The notes under the pieces were generated by a model. It ran no database searches. It was given only the letters and a program-made list of their open reading frames with translations, and was not told where the DNA came from. From the NCBI RefSeq assembly GCF_011383005.1, contig NZ_CP049935.1, forward strand, positions 1,116,001 through 1,180,000: 64,000 nucleotides of DNA. Reading direction: 5' to 3'. Source of the stretch: Phycicoccus sp. HDW14. GTDB lineage: Bacteria; Actinomycetota; Actinomycetes; Actinomycetales; Dermatophilaceae. Numbering within the stretch: the stretch's first letter is position 1; every line of letters starts with the position of its first letter. Shown in pieces: positions 48,773-58,438 of the stretch. The position numbers and the translations under genes are program-made.

Positions 48773-48825
48773 CGGTCACGGTGCGGGAGCGCGGCGGTCA
48801 CGGGTGCGTCCCGGTTCGGTCACGG
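48773..48825. repeat. Three direct repeats CGGTCACGG at exact 22-bp spacing
   Basis: CGGTCACG(G) begins at 48773, 48795 and 48817. An inverted GTGACCG lies at 48732-48738. All are in the divergent space between the DUF4349 gene and hemG, so they look like a tandem regulator site spaced by two helical turns (2 x 11 bp), in the manner of PhoP-type direct-repeat boxes. Confidence 0.65.
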
Positions 48826-48899
48826 TGGGGTCGGCGGGATCGGTGGGGCGGGCGGGGTCCGGTGCCGACCGGCCCGTGGCCCCGTGAGACGCTGGCGGC

Positions 48900-50351
48900 A
48901 TGGCAGGCAGCCCCGAGACGACCCGGCCGCACGTCGCCGTCGTCGGGGGCGGGATCGCCGGGCTGACCGCCGCGCTCGAGGTCCTCGACGCCCTACCGGA
49001 CGCCCACGTCACCGTCCTCGAGGCGGCCGACCGCTTCGGCGGGAAGCTGCGCGTCGAGCCGGTCGCCGGGTGCGTCGTCGACGTCGGTGCCGAGTCGCTC
49101 CTCGCCGTCCGCCCCGAGGCCGTCGACCTCGCCCGGCGGGTCGGGCTCGAGGGCGACCTCGTCACGCCGGCCACGACATCGGCCTCGGTGTGGAGCCGGG
49201 GGGCGCTGCACGCGCTCCCACGGGGCACCGTCATGGGCGTGCCCACCGACCCGGACGCCGCCCGCGGGGTCCTCACCGACCTCGAGGTCGAGCGGGCATC
49301 GGCCGAGGAGCCCTGGCATGGCGGTGAGCTCACGGGTGACGTGTCGGTCGGCGACTACGTCGCGCGCCGGCTCGGGCGCGCCGTCGTCGACCGCCTCGTC
49401 GAGCCGCTGCTCGGCGGGGTCTACGCCGGCCACGCCGACCGCCTGTCCCTGCGCGCCACCGTGCCCGCCCTCTGGGAGCGGGCCGTGCGGGGCGAGTCGC
49501 TGCTCACTCCCGTGCCGGCGCGTCCGGGGCCCTCCGGGAGCGAGGGCGGGGCACCGCGCTCGCCGTTCACCGGGGTGCGCGGGGGCGTCGGACGGCTGCC
49601 CCTGGAGGTTCTCGAGGCCCTGCGGACGCGCGGGGTGCTGCTGCGCACCGACGCGGTCGTCCGGGGCCTCGAACGTGCGGGGTCGCGCTGGCGGCTGGTC
49701 GTCGGGTCGGCCGCCGACCCCGTGGCCCTCGAGGCCGACGCCGTCGTGCTCGCGGTGCCGCCGACCCCGGCGTCACGGCTGCTCGCCGACCTCGCGCCGG
49801 TCGCGTCCCGTGCCCTGGCCGACATCGAGACCGCGTCGATGGCCGTGGTCACCCTCGCCGTGCGCCGCGACGGCCTCGGCGACCTGCCGGGGTCGGGCTT
49901 CCTCGTGCCCCCCGTCGAGGGCCGGGCCGTCAAGGCCTCGACCTTCAGCTCGGTGAAGTGGGAGTGGGTCGGCGCCCTGTCCTCCGACGTCGTCCACCTG
50001 CGCGCGTCGCTCGGGCGGGCGGGGGAGGAGGCGGTGCTCCAGCGGGAGGACGCCGACCTCGTGACGCTCGCCGTCGCCGACGTGGGCGAGGCGCTCGGGT
50101 GGCCGCTGCCGCCGGTCGTCGACCACCACGTGCAGCGCTGGGGCGGGGCGCTGCCGCAGTACGCCGTCGGGCACGTCGAGCGGGTCGGGTCGGTGCGCGA
50201 CGACGTCGCCCGCCTGCCCGGGGTCGAGGTCGCCGGTGCGGCCTACGACGGCGTCGGCGTCCCGGCCGTCATCGCCTCGGCGGCGCGGGCCGCCCGGGGC
50301 GTCACCGACCACCTCATGAGCAGCACGACGTCCCCAGGAGGACCACGATGA
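48900..50351 (+). CDS. hemG: Coproporphyrinogen III oxidase (HemG/HemY type, CgoX)
   Basis: FAD enzyme oxidising the porphyrinogen to the porphyrin. 483 residues with the dinucleotide motif [36 protein letters not shown] and the C-terminal FAD-binding [21 protein letters not shown]. In actinobacteria with HemQ the substrate is expected to be coproporphyrinogen III. ATG 48900 is 6 nt after a GACGCT -10-like hexamer. It overlaps hemQ by 4 bp. Confidence 0.93.
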   Translation: MAGSPETTRPHVAVVGGGIAGLTAALEVLDALPDAHVTVLEAADRFGGKLRVEPVAGCVVDVGAESLLAVRPEAVDLARRVGLEGDLVTPATTSASVWSRGALHALPRGTVMGVPTDPDAARGVLTDLEVERASAEEPWHGGELTGDVSVGDYVARRLGRAVVDRLVEPLLGGVYAGHADRLSLRATVPALWERAVRGESLLTPVPARPGPSGSEGGAPRSPFTGVRGGVGRLPLEVLEALRTRGVLLRTDAVVRGLERAGSRWRLVVGSAADPVALEADAVVLAVPPTPASRLLADLAPVASRALADIETASMAVVTLAVRRDGLGDLPGSGFLVPPVEGRAVKASTFSSVKWEWVGALSSDVVHLRASLGRAGEEAVLQREDADLVTLAVADVGEALGWPLPPVVDHHVQRWGGALPQYAVGHVERVGSVRDDVARLPGVEVAGAAYDGVGVPAVIASAARAARGVTDHLMSSTTSPGGPR

Positions 50352-51073
50352 CCACCCCGTCCCGCCCTGCGCCCGGCAAGCCCGGAGCCGCCCGCATCCG
50401 CGAGATCAACGACACCATCCGGTACGCGATGTGGTCGGTGTTCGCGGTCGCCGAGCCGCTCGGTGACGAGGATCGCGACGCCCTGGCCACCGAGGTCGAG
50501 GAGCTGTTCACCGACCTCGCCGAGCGCGACGTCGTCGTCCGCGGCACGTACGACGTCGCCGGTTTGCGCGCCGACGCCGACCTCATGGTGTGGTGGCACG
50601 CGGAGACCATCGAGGCGCTCCAGGAGGCGTACCACGCGCTGCTGCGCACGGCCTACGGCGACCACCTCGACCCCGTGTGGTCGGTGGCCGCGCTGCACCG
50701 GCCGGCCGAGTTCAACAAGAGCCACATCCCGGCCTTCATGTCCGACGAGGAGGCGCGCGACTACGTGTGCGTCTACCCGTTCGTGCGCTCCTACGACTGG
50801 TACCTCCTCGACGACAAGGAGCGGCGCGACCTGCTCGTCGAGCACGGCCAGATGGCGCGCGAGTACCCCGACGTGCGGGCCAACACCATCGCCTCGTTCG
50901 CGCTCAACGACTACGAGTGGATCCTCGCCTTCGAGGCCGACGAGCTGCACCGCATCGTCGACCTGATGCGCGAGCTGCGGGCCTCCGGCGCCCGGCGGCA
51001 CGTGCGCGAGGAGGTCCCGTTCTACACGGGTCCTCGCGTGCCGGTCCGCACCCTGGTCCACCGCCAGCGCTGA
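50348..51073 (+). CDS. hemQ: HemQ, H2O2-dependent haem synthase (coprohaem decarboxylase)
   Basis: Chlorite-dismutase-fold enzyme that decarboxylates coprohaem to haem b, the last step of the coproporphyrin pathway. 241 residues; [27 protein letters not shown] holds the family active-site Tyr and flanking helix, given here as its key residues, and [11 protein letters not shown] the conserved loop. Translationally coupled to hemG (ATGA). Together with hemE and hemH in the window, it supports the CPD branch of haem synthesis. Confidence 0.94.
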   Translation: MTTPSRPAPGKPGAARIREINDTIRYAMWSVFAVAEPLGDEDRDALATEVEELFTDLAERDVVVRGTYDVAGLRADADLMVWWHAETIEALQEAYHALLRTAYGDHLDPVWSVAALHRPAEFNKSHIPAFMSDEEARDYVCVYPFVRSYDWYLLDDKERRDLLVEHGQMAREYPDVRANTIASFALNDYEWILAFEADELHRIVDLMRELRASGARRHVREEVPFYTGPRVPVRTLVHRQR

Positions 51074-51105
51074 CCGCCGTCGCCCCGAGGTCGGCCGACG
51101 CCGGG

Positions 51106-51143
51106 GGGAGGGTCGGCCGGGTGGTGACCCGGTGGACCCTCCC
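51106..51143. terminator. Two-stage hairpin terminator between hemQ and msrB
   Basis: Outer arms GGGAGGGTC / GACCCTCCC (9 bp) enclose inner arms CCGGGT / ACCCGG. It lies between convergent stops, so it can end both transcripts. Confidence 0.75.
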
Positions 51144-51154
51144 GCGGGTCGGGG

Positions 51155-51585
51155 TCAGGCGGGGTCGGCCGGCTTGAGGGTGAGGCTGATCGAGTTGATG
51201 CAGTAGCGCTGGTCGGTGGGGGTGTCGAAGCCCTCGCCCTCGAAGACGTGGCCGAGGTGGCTGCCGCACGACGCGCACCGCACCTCGACGCGCTTCATCC
51301 CCATCGAGCGGTCCTCGATCAGCTCGACGGACTCACCGGCGAGCGGGCTCCAGAACGACGGCCAGCCGCAGTGCGACTCGAACTTCGTGTCCGACTCGAA
51401 CAGCTCGGCCCGCACGCGCGGCAGGCGTAGACCCCGACGGTCTTGCTGTCGGTGTACTCCCCGACCCAGGGTCGTTCGGTGCCGGCCTGGCGCAGCACCT
51501 GGTACTCCTCGGGAGAGAGCGACTCGCGCCACTCCGCGTCCGAGCGCTCGACGGTGTACTCACGTCCGGTGGGCTTCAGCGTCAT
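51155..51585 (-). CDS. msrB: Peptide-methionine (R)-S-oxide reductase (one apparent frameshift)
   Basis: Repairs methionine-R-sulfoxide in proteins. About 143 residues with zinc pairs CRAC and CASC, CGWPSFW and the catalytic RYCINS. The break near 51420 (TGCGGG run before CCGAGC on the coding strand) falls just after the first zinc pair and is repaired by one G, restoring CRACGAELFES. Start ATG 51585. Confidence 0.93.
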
Positions 51586-51650
51586 GTCGGTCCCAACACC
51601 GCGGCGCACCGGATGGTTCCCGCCCGACCCCGCGCGTCGGTCCCCGTCGT

Positions 51651-51656
51651 TAGAGT
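51651..51656 (+). promoter_or_regulatory. -10 element (TAGAGT) of ligD
   Basis: 6 nt before ATG 51663; leaderless geometry. Confidence 0.6.
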
Positions 51657-51662
51657 CGCGGC

Positions 51663-53829
51663 ATGGCCGATGCGCAGATCGTCGAGGTCGAGGGCCCGGA
51701 CGGGGTCCGGGACGTGCGCCTCAGCAGCCCTGACCGGCTGATGTGGCCGGACGCCGGCATCACCAAGGGCGACCTCGCGGGGTACGTCATGGCGGTCGGC
51801 GACGTCCTCGTGCGGCACATCGGCGACCGCCCGGTCACGCTGCAGCGCTTCCCCGAGGGCATCGAGGGCGAGGAGTTCTACCAGAAGAACCCGCCGAAGG
51901 GGATGCCCGACTGGGTGCGCACCACCTCGTGCCGGTACCCCAGCGGGCGGCGGCACGCCCAGGTCGTCGTCGACGAGGTCGCCACGGCCGTCTGGGCGGT
52001 CCAGATGAACACCGTCACCTTCCATCCCTGGCCGGTGCGCACCGGGGACAACGACGACCCCGACGAGCTGCGCATCGACCTCGACCCGCAGCCGGGCCGC
52101 TCCTTCCCCGACGCCGTCGAGGCCGCCGTGGCGCTGCGCGAGCTGATGGCCGAGCTCGGCCTCACGGCGTGGGCCAAGACGAGCGGCAACCGCGGCGTCC
52201 ACGTCTACGCCCGCATCGCCCCCACGCACGAGTTCCTCGACGTCCGCCACGGCGTCATCGGCATCGCCCGCGAGCTCGAGCGCCGCCTCCCCGACCTCGT
52301 CACGACCTCGTGGTGGAAGGAGGAGCGCGGCGAGCGGGTGTTCGTCGACTTCAACCAGGCCTGCCGCGACCGCACCATCGCCTCCGCCTACAGCCCGCGG
52401 CCGCTGCCGGGTGCGCCGGTCTCGATGCCGGTCACCTGGGACGAGCTGGCCACCGTCGCGCCGGGCGACTTCACGGTGCTCACCGTGCCCGACGTCCTCG
52501 AGGACCGCGGCGACGCCTGGACGGGCATCGACGACGCGGTCGGTGACGTCCGCACCGCGATCGCCCTGTGGGACAGGGACGTCGAGGAGCGTGGGCTCGG
52601 TGAGCTGAACTTCCCGCCCGACTACCCGAAGATGCCCGGCGAGCCCCCGCGCGTGCAGCCCAGCAAGCGCCGGCAGGAGAAGGCCGACGACGAGTACATG
52701 GCCCCCAAGGCCGAGCGCGACGCCGCCGCGCGCGAGGAGTGGGGGATGCCCCTCGTGCCGCCCATCCCGCCGATGCTCGCCAAGCCGGTCAAGGGGCTCG
52801 ACGCGAAACCGTTGCAGGACACCGAGGTCCTTTACGAGCCGAAGTGGGACGGCTTCCGCTCCATCATCTTCCGTTCCGGCGACCGGGTCGAGATCGGCAG
52901 CCGCAACGAGAAGCCGATGACGCGCTACTTCCCCGAGGTCGTCGAGGCCGCCCTGGCCAACCTGCCCGAGCGCTGCGTCGTCGACGGCGAGATCATCGTG
53001 GTCCGCCCCGACGACGACCGCCTCGACTTCGACCTGCTGAGCCAGCGCATCCACCCGGCAGCCAGCCGCGTGAACAAGCTGTCGGTCGAGACGCCCGCCC
53101 GGTTCGTCGCCTTCGACCTGCTCGCCCTCGGCGACGACGACCTCACGGGCCGCCCGTTCGCCGAGCGGCGCGCGCTCCTCGAGGGCGCCCTGGCCGGCGC
53201 GCAGGCGCCCATCCACCTCACCCCGGCCACGAGCGACCCCGCCGTCGCCGCGCAGTGGTTCACCGAGTTCGAGGGGCCGGCCTCGACGGCCTCGTCGCCA
53301 AGCCGGTCGACGGCACGTACGAGCCCGACAAGCGGACGATGCTCAAGATCAAGCACGAACGCACCGCCGACTGCGTCGTCGCCGGCTACCGCACCCACAA
53401 GAGCGGTGACGACCTCGTCGGCAGCCTGCTCCTCGGCATCCACGACGCCGACGGACAGCTGCTCTCGGTCGGCGTCATCGGCGCCTTCCCCATGGCCCGG
53501 CGCAAAGAGCTGTTCGACGAGCTCCAGCCCCTCGTCACCGACTTCGACGACCATCCGTGGGCCTGGGCGAAACAGGAGGAGGGGACCCGCACCCCGCAGA
53601 ACGCCGCGGGCAGCCGCTGGGCGGCCGGCAAGGACCTGTCCTTCACGCCGCTGCGCCCCGAACGGGTCGTCGAGGTGCGCTACGACCACATGGAGGGGGT
53701 GCGGTTCCGGCACATCGCGCAGTTCGCCCGCTGGCGGCCGGACAAGGACCCCGCCGCCTGCACCTACGACCAGCTCGACGAGCCCGTGTCGTACGACCTG
53801 AGCGCCGTCCTCGACGGGGGCGCGGGTGA
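51663..53829 (+). CDS. ligD: LigD-type polymerase-ligase for non-homologous end joining (two apparent frameshifts)
   Basis: About 722 residues. Residues 1-300 are the LigD polymerase/primase domain (PEGIEGEEFYQKNPPKG, DLDPQPG, KTSGNRGVHVY); residues about 360-700 are an ATP-dependent ligase with the nucleotidyl Lys in YEPKWDGFRS, VDGEIIV and a Lys-containing DGLVAKP. No phosphoesterase domain is present, unlike mycobacterial LigD. Breaks lie near 53275 (GGGG run before CCGGCC) and near 53818 (GGGGG run before CGCGGG). The second is supported by context: one G added there brings the TGA at 53827-53829 into frame, overlapping the next GTG as GTGA. No Ku gene is in the window. Confidence 0.9.
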
Positions 53830-55016
53830 GGCAGGGTGCGACCACCCGCCCCGAGCACGGCAGGGCCCGTCGAGCCGCCGTCGCCGGGGCGGCCGTCGGG
53901 GGCACCGCCGCCCTGGCCTCCGGGGGCGGCTCGCTCGCCGCGGCGGCCTACTTCGCGCGCAAGGTCCTGACACCCGACGCCCGGCGCCCCGACGACGTCG
54001 TCGTCCGCGCCGCCGACGCCCGAAGCATCACCCTCGACACGACCGCCGAGACCGTCGTCCCGGGCCGCTACGGACTGTGGCTCGAGGAGGGGGAGGGGCA
54101 CGCCCGCGTCGGTGACGTCCTCGAGCTCGATGCCGGTGCCGGCCGGGTGCGCCGCGAGCTCCTCGCCGTCGACCGCGGCGTCCTCTCGCCGGGGCCCGCG
54201 CGGTGGAACCAGTACTTCCACGGCTCGCCGCCCGACGAGAGCCTCGACCTGCCGACCGAGCACGTCACCTACGACGGCGAGCTCGGGGCGATGCCCGCGT
54301 GGGTCGTCGCCCCCGGGGGTGCGCCGACCGGGCGCTGGGCGGTCCTCGTGCACGGTCGCGGCGCCCGGCGCGAGGAGGCCCTGCGTGCCCTCCCGCCGCT
54401 GCTCGCCGAGGGATGGACCTGCCTCGTCCCCACCTACCGCAACGACGAGGGCGTGCCCTCCGGGCCCGACCGCCGCTACGCCCTCGGCCTCTCCGAGTGG
54501 CGCGACGTCGAAGCGGCGATGGAGTACGCCGTCGCACGAGGCGCCACCGAGCTGCTGCTCGGCGGGTGGTCGATGGGTGGGGCGATCGTCCTCCAGGTGC
54601 TCGACCGCTCGCCGCGCGCCTCCCTCGTCAGCCGCGTCCTGCTCGACGCACCGGTCGTCGACTGGGGCGACGTCCTGTCGCACCACGCCCGTCAGCACCA
54701 CCTGCCGCGGCCGGTCGGGTCGCTGGCCCGGACGATGATGCGCCAGCGCTGGGGCCACCGGCTCGTCGGCGTGCACGAGGGCGTCGACCTGGCCCTCACC
54801 GACTGGGTGCGCCGGGCCGACGAGCTGCGCCACCCCGTGACCGTCATCCACTCCGCCGACGACGAGTTCGTGCCGTTCGGCCCCTCGCTCGCCCTGGCCC
54901 AGGCCCGACCGGACCTCGTGACCTTCCACGAGTGGCGGCTCGCGCGGCACTGCAAGGAGTGGAACACCGAGCCCGAGCGCTGGGAGTCGCTGGTGCGCGA
55001 GTTCGCCTCCGGCTGA
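53826..55016 (+). CDS. Alpha/beta hydrolase, possibly membrane-anchored
   Basis: A 396-residue hydrolase. The N-terminal region has a basic stretch then an Ala/Gly-rich hydrophobic segment (17-43) that could anchor or export it. The core has LVHGRGARREEAL, nucleophile GWSMGGA near residue 246, acid in HSADDEFVP and base in RLARHCKEW, matching the dienelactone hydrolase/BAAT-like fold. Substrate unknown. GTG 53826 overlaps the predicted ligD stop. Confidence 0.8.
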   Translation: MRQGATTRPEHGRARRAAVAGAAVGGTAALASGGGSLAAAAYFARKVLTPDARRPDDVVVRAADARSITLDTTAETVVPGRYGLWLEEGEGHARVGDVLELDAGAGRVRRELLAVDRGVLSPGPARWNQYFHGSPPDESLDLPTEHVTYDGELGAMPAWVVAPGGAPTGRWAVLVHGRGARREEALRALPPLLAEGWTCLVPTYRNDEGVPSGPDRRYALGLSEWRDVEAAMEYAVARGATELLLGGWSMGGAIVLQVLDRSPRASLVSRVLLDAPVVDWGDVLSHHARQHHLPRPVGSLARTMMRQRWGHRLVGVHEGVDLALTDWVRRADELRHPVTVIHSADDEFVPFGPSLALAQARPDLVTFHEWRLARHCKEWNTEPERWESLVREFASG

Positions 55017-55124
55017 GGGGTTCTCCGTACGCGTCAGCGGCACCCCCGACGCGCGCCGCCGCGCCCGGAGCGCTCCGCCGGTGTGATGTGCCTCGGCGCC
55101 CTTCCCCGGCCCCGGGAGGATGGG

Positions 55125-55130
55125 TATCGT
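55125..55130 (+). promoter_or_regulatory. -10 element (TATCGT) of the PAS kinase gene
   Basis: 7 nt before GTG 55138; leaderless geometry. It also disfavours the in-frame ATG at 55120. Confidence 0.6.
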
Positions 55131-55137
55131 CACGATC

Positions 55138-57426
55138 GTGGGTGACGACCGGGTCCCTCACGACCCCGGACGGACGGCTGCCACGGTCCCGGACCTGGCG
55201 GATGCCGACGCGTGGTTCCGCGAGGTGGTCGAGGGGTCCCCGGACGGCGTCCTCCTCGTCGACGACGGAGTGATCCGCTACGTGAACCGCTCCCTCGAGC
55301 AACTCAGCGGGTGGTCGCGCGAGGACCTCGTCGGCCGTTCTCCCGAGCACCTGGTGCCCCCGCGCCGTCGGCAACGGCACGTCGCCCTGCGGACGGCCTT
55401 CGCGCGCGAACCCCGGCCCCGGCCCATGGGGGAGGCCCCCGACCTCGAGCTGCTGCGGGCCGACGGCACCACCCGGGCGGTGGAGATGGCCCTCGCCCCG
55501 GTGGCCGTCGGCGACCGGACACTGACCGTGGCGACCGTGCGCGACGTCTCCCGCCGCCGGGTCGCCGAGGCCGAGCGCGCCCGGCTGGCCCACATCGTCG
55601 ACCTCGTCCCGGACAGCATCGTCGTCGTGGACCTCACCACCGAGCGGGTCGTCGAGGTGAACCGGGCCGCCCCGCTGCTGCTCGGCCGCCCGGCGTCCGA
55701 GCTGCGGGGCCTGCCCGTGGCCGCGTTGGCGGCGGGCGGCTCGCCGGTCCTCCTCGAGGACGGGCGCTCCCTGCACGAGCAGCTGCTGCGCACGGGCGAC
55801 GGCGCGGTCGTCGAGTGCGAGGTGCACGCGCGCACGATCTCGACACCGGACGGCCCCCGCCTCGTCAACGTCGTCCGGGACGTCAGCGGGCGCCTGGACC
55901 TCGAGCGCCGGCTGCGCGCCCAGGAGGAGTCGTTCCGCATCGCGTTCGACCAGGCCCCGGTGGGCATCGCCCTCACCGAGCGGGACTCCGTGGGCGAGCG
56001 GACCATCCTGCGGGCCAACCCGGCCTTCACCGCGATGTTCGGGTACGAGCCGGGGGAGCTCGACGGTCGGGACCCCGCGCTGCTGCGACCACCCGGGAGC
56101 AGGATCGGTCCCGGATCCACGCGGCCGCACGACGACCTCGTCGACCGCACCGTCGTGCGCCCCTACGCCCGCAAGGACGGCTCGGGACTGTGGGCGGAGG
56201 TCCGGGCCTCCCGCCTCGACTCCGGCTCCGAGGAACGGCCCCGGTTCCTCGTCCACGCCGTCGACGTCACCGACCGCGTCCGGGGGGAGCAGGCCTCCCG
56301 GCGGCACGCCGCGGTCACGGAGTGCATCGCCGACGTGGCACGGGCCGCCCTGGAGCACCGGGACGAGGACGGGGTGTTCGAGCGGATCGCGCGCGGGGCG
56401 GCCGAGGCCCTCGGGGCCGACGCCACCGCGGTGCTCCTCGTCGACAGGCCGGACGAGCCGGAGGCCGTCGTGGGAGGCCATCGGGTGGTGGCCACCTCCG
56501 GGCCCCTGACCGCCCGGCTCACCGGTGGCCTGGAGTCACCGGCCGGGCGGCGACTCGTGGTCGACCTCCTCGGACCGCGGTCGGTGGCCGCCTCGCTCAC
56601 GGCCCGGGCCGCAGACGCGCTCGGTCCGGAGGTGGGGTCCCTCGCGGCGGCCCGGTTCGGCACCGACGGTGCGACACCGGTGGGCGGCATCCTCGCCTGC
56701 CGGCGCCACGGCGACCCGCCCCTGACGGCGGACGACCTCGACCAGCTGGCCCGCCTCGCGGTGCAGTCGCAGATGGCGGTGCACCTGTCCCGGGCCCGGG
56801 CCGACCAGGAGCGGGTCATCCTGCTCGAGGAACGCCAGCGGATCGCCCGGGAGCTCCACGACACAGTCATCCAGGACGTCATCGCCCTCGGGATGGAGAT
56901 CAGCGCGGAGGTCGACCGCGAGCGCGACCCCGTGCGCCAGGCCCGCGACCTCGACCGGATCGCCCGGCTCGAGGAGGTCACCCGCACCCTGCGCCGGGCG
57001 GTGTTCCAGCTGCGCAGCGGCACGCACCGGGGGTCCCTCGCCCGCGAGGTGGCAGCCGTGGTCGGCGAGTCCGAGCGCGTGCTGGGCCACGCCCCCTCGA
57101 TCACGTTCTCGGGGTCCCTGGACCGGCTCGGCAACGAGCTGGCCGCGGACCTCCTCGGTGCCCTGCGCGAGGCCCTGTCGAACGTCGCCCGGCACGCCCG
57201 CGCCCAGCACACCGGCGTGGCCGTCCGGGTGGTCGACGACGAGGTCGTCCTCACGGTGGAGGACGACGGCGTCGGAACCGAGGACTCGGCACCCGCGGGG
57301 TACGGGCTGCACTCGATGGGGGAGCGGGCCGAGCGCCACGACGGGTCGGTGCGGGTGGGTTCCGGGGTGGGGCGCGGGACCCGGGTGGAGTGGCGCTGCC
57401 CGGTGCGCGGCGAACCGCCCGCCTGA
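55138..57426 (+). CDS. Cytoplasmic PAS/GAF sensor histidine kinase, DevS-like
   Basis: A 762-residue kinase without transmembrane segments. Domain order: PAS (about 25-140), second PAS (about 148-260), third PAS/PAC (about 265-380), a GAF domain (about 385-555), then HisKA_3 with RQRIARELHDTVIQ and His574, and an ATPase domain with N-box EALSNVARHA. The kinase core resembles mycobacterial DevS/DosT, but the haem-GAF pair is replaced mostly by PAS domains, so the signal (oxygen, redox or other) is unknown. The convergent regulator downstream is its likely partner. Confidence 0.88.
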   Translation: MGDDRVPHDPGRTAATVPDLADADAWFREVVEGSPDGVLLVDDGVIRYVNRSLEQLSGWSREDLVGRSPEHLVPPRRRQRHVALRTAFAREPRPRPMGEAPDLELLRADGTTRAVEMALAPVAVGDRTLTVATVRDVSRRRVAEAERARLAHIVDLVPDSIVVVDLTTERVVEVNRAAPLLLGRPASELRGLPVAALAAGGSPVLLEDGRSLHEQLLRTGDGAVVECEVHARTISTPDGPRLVNVVRDVSGRLDLERRLRAQEESFRIAFDQAPVGIALTERDSVGERTILRANPAFTAMFGYEPGELDGRDPALLRPPGSRIGPGSTRPHDDLVDRTVVRPYARKDGSGLWAEVRASRLDSGSEERPRFLVHAVDVTDRVRGEQASRRHAAVTECIADVARAALEHRDEDGVFERIARGAAEALGADATAVLLVDRPDEPEAVVGGHRVVATSGPLTARLTGGLESPAGRRLVVDLLGPRSVAASLTARAADALGPEVGSLAAARFGTDGATPVGGILACRRHGDPPLTADDLDQLARLAVQSQMAVHLSRARADQERVILLEERQRIARELHDTVIQDVIALGMEISAEVDRERDPVRQARDLDRIARLEEVTRTLRRAVFQLRSGTHRGSLAREVAAVVGESERVLGHAPSITFSGSLDRLGNELAADLLGALREALSNVARHARAQHTGVAVRVVDDEVVLTVEDDGVGTEDSAPAGYGLHSMGERAERHDGSVRVGSGVGRGTRVEWRCPVRGEPPA

Positions 57427-57558
57427 GCATCGCCGAGAGCACGTGAGAGCGGCCGGCACCCGGGACAACCGTCACTGGAACTGCTCCCCGCCGTCGGGCA
57501 CGCTCGTCAGCGGACGAGGTGAGGGCAGGTCAGCGTCGACCGGCCTCCGCTCGTCCGC

Positions 57559-57603
57559 GTGGGAGGGTGGGCCGCCGGGCAGGGGCAGCGCCCGCCCTCC
57601 CAC
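57559..57603. terminator. Hairpin between the convergent kinase and regulator genes
   Basis: Arms GTGGGAGGGTGGGC and GCCCGCCCTCCCAC pair over 14 bp with a single G-T wobble and a 17-nt loop. It is the only notable structure in the 220 bp between the two genes. Confidence 0.65.
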
Positions 57604-57646
57604 CCAGGCCCCGCCGAGCGGTGACCCCGACCGGGTCGCGGTGGGC

Positions 57647-58315
57647 TCATCCCTCGCGGCGGGCCATGAACACCGCGGCCTGGGTGCGGCGGGCGAACCC
57701 GAGCTTGGCCAGCACGTTCGTCACGTGGTTGCGCACCGTCTTCTCGGCGATGCCCAGCCGCTGCCCGATCTCCTGGTTGGTCAGCCCGTCGACGACGAGG
57801 TCGAGGATGCGACGCTCCTGCGGGGTCAGGGAGGCGAGGGCCCGTTCTCCGAGGCCTCCGGCCGTGGTGCGTTCCTGGCGGGGGGACGGGAGGAGCGTCC
57901 CCCCGGCCGCCACCCGGCGCACGGCGTCGACGAGGTCGGTGCCCCGGATCTGCTTGAGGACGAACCCTGCCGCGCCGGCGAGCACGGCCGCGCGCCGGGC
58001 CTCCTCGTCGTCGAAGCTCGTGACCATGAGGGCCCGGATGGCCGGGTCGCGCGACCGGACCGCACGGCAGACCTCGATGCCCGAGCCGTCGGGGAGGCGC
58101 ACGTCGAGCAGGGCCACGTCCGGGCGCAGCGCCGGGATGCGGCGGGCGGCCTCGGCACCGGACCCCGACTCGCCGACGACCTCGATCCCGGGGGCGGTGT
58201 CGAGCACGTCGCGCAGGCCGCGACGGACGAGCTCGTGGTCGTCGAGGACGAAGACCCGGATGGTCGGCGCGGCGGGCGTGGGCGGGTCGGTGGGTGGCCC
58301 ACCGCTGCGTGTCAT
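57647..58315 (-). CDS. NarL/FixJ-family response regulator, DevR-like
   Basis: A 222-residue regulator with a Pro-rich 18-residue N-terminal extension, receiver domain with DD at 25-26, phosphoacceptor Asp71 and the FVLKQ lysine, and a C-terminal LuxR-type HTH (LTPQERRILDLVVDGL, NQEIGQRLGIAEKTVRNHV). The HTH closely resembles DevR/DosR. The ATG at 58315 has an SD (CCGGAGG); a -10 TACGAT lies at 58360-58365 on this strand. It probably acts with the PAS kinase and on the GGGAC-N4-GTCCC box at 59.8 kb. Confidence 0.88.
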   Translation of the reverse strand: MTRSGGPPTDPPTPAAPTIRVFVLDDHELVRRGLRDVLDTAPGIEVVGESGSGAEAARRIPALRPDVALLDVRLPDGSGIEVCRAVRSRDPAIRALMVTSFDDEEARRAAVLAGAAGFVLKQIRGTDLVDAVRRVAAGGTLLPSPRQERTTAGGLGERALASLTPQERRILDLVVDGLTNQEIGQRLGIAEKTVRNHVTNVLAKLGFARRTQAAVFMARREG

Positions 58316-58438
58316 GTCGCACCTCCGGGGCGGCACGGACCCGCGCCACCACCTCCTCATCGTATCGCCGCGACCCGGGACCGGGTTCGCGTGCCGAGGG
58401 CCCGGCAGCCGACGGGATCCGGCTGCCCGACGGGTTGG

